From Streptosporangiaceae bacterium (GTDB lineage Bacteria; Actinomycetota; Actinomycetes; Streptosporangiales; Streptosporangiaceae): 9,908 nucleotides of DNA. Within the stretch, counting starts at the first letter, position 1. Each line of letters starts with the position of its first letter. The notes beneath the pieces were generated by a model. The model was given only the letters and a program-made list of their open reading frames with translations, was not told the DNA's origin and ran no database searches. A program made the translations under genes and the position numbers. Positions 6,001 to 9,908 of this stretch are shown here, piece after piece. Location of the stretch: assembly GCA_025934635.1 (NCBI GenBank), contig JAICWX010000316.1:1-9908 (forward strand). Reading direction: 5' to 3'.

Positions 6001-6287
6001 GCGGGGACCCGGCTGAGCACGGGCCGTACTCGGTGAGCCTGTCCGGGCAGGCCCGCCGCAACATCCGCGAGCATCTTCCCCTGGAGGTAGCTGCTGCCGC
6101 GATGGAGACCATCGAGGGGTCTATCCCGGTGAACCCCTACCGGGCAGGCAAGCCGCTAGACGAGCCGTTCGACGGCTTCTACTCGGCCCGGCGCGGGACC
6201 TACCGGATCGTCTACCGCATCGACGAGGCCAAGCACCGGGTGGAGATCTACTCCATCCGCCACCGCCGCGACGCGTACCGGACCTGA
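5997..6287 (+). CDS. RelE/ParE-family toxin
   Basis: The 96-aa protein shows the RelE/ParE C-terminal signature: GKPLDEPFDGFYSARRG, then TYRIVYRIDEAKHRVEIYSIRHRRDAYR. Members of the RelE branch cleave mRNA on the ribosome, and ParE members act on gyrase. The basic cluster R65/R66 with Y69/R70 and the terminal HRRDAYR favour the RelE branch. Length is normal for the family. The start is GTG 5997, overlapping the antitoxin stop at 5998-6000. It forms a type II toxin-antitoxin pair with the preceding gene. Confidence 0.92.
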   Translation: MSGDPAEHGPYSVSLSGQARRNIREHLPLEVAAAAMETIEGSIPVNPYRAGKPLDEPFDGFYSARRGTYRIVYRIDEAKHRVEIYSIRHRRDAYRT

Positions 6288-6299
6288 CGTGGCCAGCTG

Positions 6300-6317
6300 G
6301 CGAGCCGCCGGGCTCGC
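6300..6317 (+). terminator. Hairpin after relE, possible terminator
   Basis: GCGAGCC-GCCG-GGCTCGC is a perfect 7-bp stem with a 4-nt loop, starting 13 nt after the relE stop. It has no T-tract, so termination is only a suggestion. Confidence 0.4.
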
Positions 6318-6585
6318 GCACGCCACTTCCACGTCATCCCATGTCATGAGACAGCAGGCACCCCGGTACCTGAACGTCGCGCGATATGCGTGGTTATGAC
6401 GTGCACGGCGGACTGGCGCTCCCATGCGCACCGCGGAAAGACCGGGCTCGCGATTGCAGTGTCGAGGTCGTCACCACTGTGACCGGAGCCGGCTTCCGGA
6501 TGCTGTCGCTTTCGGCGGCGGGGATCGGGCCCTGGCTCGAGCTCCGGCCGCCAGGTGGGATGCTTAGCGTAGGAAAGCGGCCGGT
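6318..6585. other. Intergenic stretch without a supported gene
   Basis: Between the relE hairpin and the ribosome binding site at 6586, the short frames on both strands lack a ribosome binding site or recognisable motifs. No clear promoter could be assigned for the gene at 6598, although it presumably lies here. Confidence 0.5.
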
Positions 6586-6597
6586 AAGGAGTATCCG

Positions 6598-6876
6598 ATG
6601 AGGTGGAGCGTCGGGATCGAGGCCGAAGGCGACCGCGTCCTGACCCGCGAGGAAGTCGTGGAACTGGCCGACGCGGTCGCGGCGAGCGGCGGCATCGCCA
6701 GCGGGATCGGCTCCAGCCGGTACGGCGCGCAACTGATCGTGGAAGCGGTCAGCCGGGAGGCGGCGATCGAGAAGGCGACCGGGGAGTTCACCGCGGCCGC
6801 GGCCCGGGCCGGGCTCCCGGCCGCCCCGGTGGTGCGGACCGAGGCGGTCAGCGAGGACGAGGACACGCTGGAATGA
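6598..6876 (+). CDS. Small protein of unknown function
   Basis: The 92-aa protein begins MRWSVGIEAEGDRVLTREEVVELADAVAASGG. Predicted alternation of strand and helix, with a second helix at REAAIEKATGEFTAAAARAG, suggests a small alpha/beta fold of ferredoxin-like type, but I cannot name the family. Its tail is acidic (VSEDEDTLE), a common property of partner or antitoxin-like proteins. ATG 6598 is well supported by AAGGAG (6586-6591), 6 nt upstream, in contrast to the leaderless genes before it. The stop overlaps the next gene's start as ATGA, so the two are translationally coupled. Confidence 0.7.
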   Translation: MRWSVGIEAEGDRVLTREEVVELADAVAASGGIASGIGSSRYGAQLIVEAVSREAAIEKATGEFTAAAARAGLPAAPVVRTEAVSEDEDTLE

Positions 6877-7319
6877 TCAGGCTCGGCTCGCTGGCCGGAT
6901 ACCCGTTCGAGGGCCCGCGGCTGCTGGGCGGGTGGACTCCCCCGGCCGTGGCGGCGGTGTACGCGATCGCCTACAAGCCGGACCCGGAGGCCAAGCCGGA
7001 CAAGTACGCGGTCATCTACGTGGGGCACTCCGACGACCTGACCGCGGAGCGGTTCCCGTTCCAGCATCCCCGCGCGCACTGCTGGATCAAGCGGGCCGGC
7101 TCCAAGTGGAAGGTCTACATCTGCACCTTCGAGGTACCGGGCGGCACCCGGGCCCACCGGGAGCAGATCGCCCGGGAGCTGATCGCGATCTACCAGCCAC
7201 GCTGCAACGACCAGCAGTTCGACCAGGCGTGGAAGGGCGAGTGGATCGGCGGCACTACGGCCTCCTCCCCCGGCCTGGCCAAGGACCCGGCCCGCCCGGA
7301 AAGCACCGCCGGCTCCTGA
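6873..7319 (+). CDS. GIY-YIG-like protein, putative nuclease
   Basis: The 148-aa protein resembles a GIY-YIG domain. AAVYAIAY (Y30) stands for GIY and VIYVGHSDDL (Y49) for YIG, followed by R60 in TAERF, acidic residues in the helix THREQIARELIAIY region (E97 and E102 are candidates for the metal-binding Glu) and N112 in PRCND. These match the order and spacing of the family's five catalytic residues. GIY-YIG enzymes cut DNA in repair, restriction and mobile elements. This protein lacks any extra DNA-binding domain; the tail (about 130-148) is low complexity. ATG 6873 overlaps the previous stop by 4 bp. Nuclease activity is inferred, not shown. Confidence 0.62.
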   Translation: MIRLGSLAGYPFEGPRLLGGWTPPAVAAVYAIAYKPDPEAKPDKYAVIYVGHSDDLTAERFPFQHPRAHCWIKRAGSKWKVYICTFEVPGGTRAHREQIARELIAIYQPRCNDQQFDQAWKGEWIGGTTASSPGLAKDPARPESTAGS

Positions 7320-7358
7320 TGCCCGGGCAGGTCACGCCGGTGCGCTGAGGCTCACCGG

Positions 7359-7373
7359 CCGGCCCTGGGCCGG
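7359..7373. terminator. GC-rich palindrome, possible terminator
   Basis: CCGGCCC-T-GGGCCGG lies 40 nt after the GIY-YIG-like gene's stop and about 20 nt before the next gene. It may end upstream transcription or be an operator close to the promoter at 7380. There is no T-tract. Confidence 0.35.
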
Positions 7374-7379
7374 AGGCGA

Positions 7380-7391
7380 TACCGTGCCTTC
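7380..7391 (+). promoter_or_regulatory. -10 box for a leaderless transcript
   Basis: TACCGT (7380-7385) fits TAnnnT and lies 6 nt before ATG 7392. No ribosome binding site is present at a usable distance (GGAGG at 7372-7376 is 15 nt away). Confidence 0.5.
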
Positions 7392-8384
7392 ATGGACCAT
7401 GCCAGACTGGGCCGGAGCGGCCTTCAGGTTTCCAGGCTGTGCCTGGGAACGATGACGTTCGGACTGCAATCCGACGAGAGCACGGCGGTCGCGATCCTCG
7501 ACCGGGCGGCCGAAGGCGGCATCGACTTCCTCGACAGCTCCGACGCCTATCCGCTGGGCGGGGACCTGAGCACGCGCGGCGTCACCGAGGAGATCCTCGG
7601 CCGCTGGCTGCACGGCAAGCGCGAGCGCTTCATCGTGGCCACCAAGTGCTTCGCCCCGACCGGTCCGGCCCCGTTCGACGGCGGCAATTCCCGCAAGCAC
7701 ATCATGTCCGCCGTGGAAGCCTCGCTGCGGCGGCTGCAGACCGACTACATCGACCTGTACCAGCTGCACGGGTACGACAAGAACACGCCGATCGACGAGA
7801 CCCTGAGCGCGCTGGACGCCCTGGTGCACCAGGGCAAGGTGCGCTACACCGGCTGCTCCAACTTCCTGACCTACCAGATCGTGCGGGCCGTCGGCCGCAG
7901 CGAGACGCTCGGGCTGGCCCGCTTCGACTCGGTACAGCCCCGCTACAACCTGCTTTTCCGTCAGATCGAGCGGGAGATGCTGCCGTTCTGCGCCGAGGAA
8001 GGCGTCGGCGTCATTCCCTACAACCCGATCGCCGGCGGCCTGCTGTCCGGCAAGCACGAGCGCTCGGCCCCGCCCGGTGAGGGCACCCGGTTCACCCTCG
8101 GCACCGCCGGCGGCATGTACCAGCAGCGCTACTGGCATGACACCGAGTTCGACACCGTCGGCCAGCTCGGCCAGCTGGCCAAGCAGGCCGGCCTCAGCCT
8201 GGTCACGATGGCGGTCGCCTGGGTGCTGGCCAACCCGGCGGTTACCGCTCCCATTATCGGCGCCAGCCGTCCCGACCAGCTCGACGCCAGCCTGGCCGCC
8301 GTCGACCTCACCCTCGACGCCGGCCTCAAGCAGCAGCTCGACGAGCTCACCCGCCAGTACCGCATGGGCGATGCTCCCCGCTGA
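7392..8384 (+). CDS. Aldo/keto reductase
   Basis: The 330-aa protein is a full-length aldo/keto reductase. The N-terminal strand LGRSGLQVSRLCLGTMTFG is typical, and the catalytic tetrad is complete: D48 and Y53 (FLDSSDAYPLGG), K85 (VATKCF) and H126 (YQLHGYD). The NADPH-binding end is seen in VIPYNPIAGGLLSGK (about 210-224) and PIIGASRPDQL (about 290-300). Members reduce aldehydes and ketones with NADPH in the cytoplasm; the substrate cannot be deduced. RLQTDYIDLYQLH and GCSNF place it in the large YajO/Tas-like group rather than the short AKR5 type. It appears to be transcribed alone from a leaderless promoter and is followed by a hairpin. The coding strand is strongly G+C-biased at third positions, in keeping with a resident chromosomal gene. 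Confidence 0.95.
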   Translation: MDHARLGRSGLQVSRLCLGTMTFGLQSDESTAVAILDRAAEGGIDFLDSSDAYPLGGDLSTRGVTEEILGRWLHGKRERFIVATKCFAPTGPAPFDGGNSRKHIMSAVEASLRRLQTDYIDLYQLHGYDKNTPIDETLSALDALVHQGKVRYTGCSNFLTYQIVRAVGRSETLGLARFDSVQPRYNLLFRQIEREMLPFCAEEGVGVIPYNPIAGGLLSGKHERSAPPGEGTRFTLGTAGGMYQQRYWHDTEFDTVGQLGQLAKQAGLSLVTMAVAWVLANPAVTAPIIGASRPDQLDASLAAVDLTLDAGLKQQLDELTRQYRMGDAPR

Positions 8385-8392
8385 GCTAGCGA

Positions 8393-8417
8393 GCGCCAGG
8401 GGCCGTAGGCCCGGCGC
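8393..8417 (+). terminator. GC-rich hairpin after the aldo/keto reductase
   Basis: GCGCC-AG-GGGCC-GTA-GGCCC-GGCGC folds as two 5-bp stems separated by a 2-nt bulge, 9 nt after the stop codon. A second inverted repeat follows (GCCCGGC 8438-8444 with GCCGGGC 8460-8466). There is no T-run, as is common for actinomycete terminators. Confidence 0.45.
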
Positions 8418-8466
8418 CTTCGTCGCCGCCGGATAGCGCCCGGCAGGCGAGGCATCCCCGCCGGGC

Positions 8467-9018
8467 TCCGCCGTGTGCGGATGGCGGTCAGGTTGACGGC
8501 CTTGCTCCCGGGACGACTGGTGCCGGTGTCATCGCTGTACGCGGCGTCCCTGATCTGGCCACGGTCGGCCTATCCCGGTAAACCGCCGGTGAAACTGCCG
8601 GTCGAACCGCATGGACCGCCGGTACCCGCGATGCCATCCTGTAAAGCCCGCATAAACGTCAAGTAGACAGTTCCGGGAAAGGAGAATATCCGGGCATCGC
8701 AGTAGCGAATGATTCCCTGCATCAACCTGAATGCCAGGGTGCCGGGTCTTATTCAAAAGAACACCCGGGTCCGTGCGCGTGCTGCTGACAATGGTCTCGC
8801 CACCAACCGGGCGGGCAGTCGGCCGCTAGCGTGGCCGCCAACCGCGCAACCGTCATCGCGCCTGTCAAGGATGCGGGGACCTGCACGTCCCGCCGGTCGG
8901 CCCGGCCACGCACCTCCGCCGAACGCTCCGCCTCTACGGCCCCGGACAGGGCAGGACGTGACATTGACGGAACCCGCCGGAGCCCCGCGGTAACGCCGCC
9001 CAGAGCGGACATTCATTA
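8467..9018. other. Long intergenic stretch without a supported gene
   Basis: No frame on either strand in this stretch combines a ribosome binding site with a recognisable protein. CCGGT recurs at 8575, 8586, 8598 and 8619, spaced about one or two helical turns. AAAGGAG at 8680 is not followed by a start codon in range. TTGACG (8964-8969) could be the -35 of the downstream secreted-protein gene, but no good -10 follows at 17 nt. Confidence 0.5.
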
Positions 9019-9035
9019 ACCGATAGGAGCCATGG

Positions 9036-9539
9036 GTGAAACGCATCGGAATTTCAGTCATCCCAGTAGTTATCGCGGTTACTGGCCTGTTCCTCGCTAA
9101 CACGCCTGCTTACGCGGACGGCAATACGCCCATCGCGGAAAGCCACGGGGCCTGGCGCGTCGGCGCTCCCGCGACGGGCGCGGGCGAGCCTGTGGTCGAA
9201 ACCGAGAACGGCCGGACCATCGACATCCTGAACGTCAGCGGGAATACCTATAAACTCAAGCTGGTCGCGAATCCGAATGTGTGCGTAGCGTCTAACGGCG
9301 GAGGCGCGAGTGCGCGCGCTGTGCTCCTCCCCTGCTCTGGCAGCCTCGGAGTCGACTGGGTCGCCTCGAAAGGACCGGATCACCTCAGCTGCCTATTCCA
9401 GAACGCGCACTTCGGCGGATACCTCTCCGGGAACAATAACGGCACCCAGTTCGTGGTGCGAGGCCTGAACGCAGCGCCGGGGCTGCGCCAGCAGTTCGCC
9501 ATCGAACCCGGCGTCATCGGAGTCTGCGGGACCAGCTGA
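9036..9539 (+). CDS. Small secreted protein, possibly a ricin-like beta-trefoil
   Basis: The 167-aa protein has a clear Sec signal peptide: basic start (MKR), hydrophobic core (ISVIPVVIAVTGLFLA) and probable cleavage after AYA-27. The mature part of about 140 aa has four cysteines. NVCVASNGGGASARAVLLPC followed by GVDWV, then SCLFQNAHFGGYLSGNN and QQFAIEP, resembles the repeats of ricin-type beta-trefoil lectins, which bind sugars. The match is partial and the family is inferred. GTG 9036 is chosen because AGGAG (9025-9029) lies 6 nt before it. The ATG at 9032 is only 2 nt from that site and opens a frame of about 21 codons. The codon mix is less G+C-extreme than the aldo/keto reductase, which fits a recently acquired or fast-evolving gene. 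Confidence 0.72.
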   Translation: MKRIGISVIPVVIAVTGLFLANTPAYADGNTPIAESHGAWRVGAPATGAGEPVVETENGRTIDILNVSGNTYKLKLVANPNVCVASNGGGASARAVLLPCSGSLGVDWVASKGPDHLSCLFQNAHFGGYLSGNNNGTQFVVRGLNAAPGLRQQFAIEPGVIGVCGTS

Positions 9540-9554
9540 CCGGCTATCACAAGA

Positions 9555-9579
9555 GCCCTCTTCCCGTGCGGAAGAGGGC
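9555..9579 (+). terminator. Intrinsic terminator-like hairpin
   Basis: GCCCTCTTCC-CGTGC-GGAAGAGGGC is a perfect 10-bp stem with a 5-nt loop, 15 nt after the secreted-protein stop. It is the best terminator in the window, despite a short following tract (CCTTCG). Confidence 0.75.
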
Positions 9580-9682
9580 CCTTCGCCTGCGCGCCGGGCA
9601 GTTGATGAGCACGCGCCTCCTTCGGCCAGGACCGCGTCGTTGGCCGTGTACCGGGGATGGCGGCGCTGCTACCGGGCCGGTC

Positions 9683-9711
9683 TTGACCGAGGGCTTCGGT
9701 TAGAGCAGATT
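9683..9711 (+). promoter_or_regulatory. Promoter of the ArsR-family gene
   Basis: TTGACC (9683-9688) and CAGATT (9706-9711) are spaced 17 nt, which places the transcription start at or just before the GTG at 9720. No ribosome binding site precedes that codon, so a leaderless transcript is likely. Confidence 0.55.
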
Positions 9712-9713
9712 AA

Positions 9714-9733
9714 CGGTTAGTGGATACTAACCG
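9714..9733. promoter_or_regulatory. Perfect 8-bp dyad, probable ArsR-family operator
   Basis: CGGTTAGT-GGAT-ACTAACCG is a perfect inverted repeat covering the start codon (9720-9722). A third half-site, CGGTTAG, lies at 9697-9703, 17 bp upstream and inside the promoter. This arrangement suits autorepression by the encoded regulator. Confidence 0.7.
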
Positions 9734-9908
9734 AGATGGTGACCGGTGGGGCGCGCTGGCCGACGGGACGCGCCGCGCGATCGTGGCGTGCCTGGCCGAC
9801 GGGCCGCGGGCGGTGGGGCAGCTGGCGGCCGGGCTGCCGGTGAGCCGGTCGGCGGTGTCCCAGCACCTGAAGATCCTCAAGGACGCCGGCCTGGTGCAGG
9901 ACGCGGTA
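9720..9908 (+). CDS. ArsR-family transcriptional regulator, 3' end outside the window
   Basis: Sixty-three codons are visible. WGALADGTRRAIVACLADGPRAVGQLAAGLPVSRSAVSQHLKILKDAGLV is a canonical winged helix-turn-helix of the ArsR group, with the recognition helix around SRSAVSQHLKIL (residues 42-53). No cysteine metal-binding motif is seen in the helix (the ELCVC-type site is absent), so it is more like the SdpR-like or SRPBCC-associated members than a metal sensor. The in-frame stop TAA at 9711-9713 leaves GTG 9720 as the only standard start upstream of the HTH. The gene continues beyond the window, so any C-terminal domain or partner gene cannot be seen. Confidence 0.85.
   Translation, partial: MDTNRDGDRWGALADGTRRAIVACLADGPRAVGQLAAGLPVSRSAVSQHLKILKDAGLVQDAV

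Noticed and set aside
6564..7157. Minus-strand frame of 197 codons opposite the GIY-YIG-like module
   Set aside because: There is no ribosome binding site or motif, while the plus strand has a good ribosome binding site and coupled genes.
7332..8138. Minus-strand frame of 268 codons opposite the aldo/keto reductase
   Set aside because: The plus-strand gene is an unambiguous full-length enzyme; the antisense frame is a codon-bias artefact.
8475..8666. 63-codon plus-strand frame after the aldo/keto reductase
   Set aside because: It has no ribosome binding site, a proline-rich composition caused by CCGGT repeats, and no recognisable motif.
9032..9098. ATG at 9032 as the start of the gene near 9036
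   Set aside because: It is in another frame that stops after about 21 codons and is too close to the ribosome binding site; GTG 9036 opens the signal peptide.

Overview
The window is high-GC DNA with the look of an actinomycete chromosome. Nearly all codons end in G or C, GTG starts are common, and several genes start 6-7 nt downstream of a TAnnnT-like -10 box, which suggests leaderless transcripts. There is also a remnant of the HNH endonuclease family (DUF222/13E12 type) that is abundant in Actinobacteria. The genus cannot be told from the sequence alone.

Layout. (1) 1-1202: a CoxE-type von Willebrand A (VWA) protein whose N-terminus is a run of 15-bp repeats reaching the window edge. (2) 1202-2385: a complete IS630-family insertion sequence, inserted at the TA of a CTAG that forms the stop codon of the VWA gene. 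Its transposase appears to lack the second catalytic aspartate. (3) 2657-3013: a small dimeric alpha/beta-barrel (ABM-like) protein with its own strong ribosome binding site. (4) 3110-3268: a minus-strand remnant of an HNH endonuclease. (5) 3401-7319: four consecutive two-gene modules on the plus strand, each with a 4-bp GTGA/ATGA overlap between its genes. They are a small conserved protein + DUF6036-like nucleotidyltransferase, a small protein + AbiEii-like nucleotidyltransferase, a Phd antitoxin + RelE/ParE toxin, and a 92-aa protein + a GIY-YIG-like protein. (6) 7392-8384: an aldo/keto reductase. (7) 8385-9035: a long stretch without a convincing gene. (8) 9036-9539: a small secreted protein, possibly with a ricin-like beta-trefoil, followed by a good terminator. 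(9) 9720-9908: the start of an ArsR-family regulator, with a perfect dyad over its start codon.

The most interesting part is 3.1-7.3 kb. It reads as a small toxin-antitoxin or defence-like island: a decayed nuclease, then two nucleotidyltransferase modules of different subfamilies side by side, a classical type II toxin-antitoxin pair, and a possible nuclease pair. The gaps between modules are relatively AT-rich, and a 26-bp direct repeat flanks the second nucleotidyltransferase module. Only the Phd/RelE pair has a role well established from its family. Toxin-antitoxin function for the other three modules is inferred from gene order, overlap and family resemblance.
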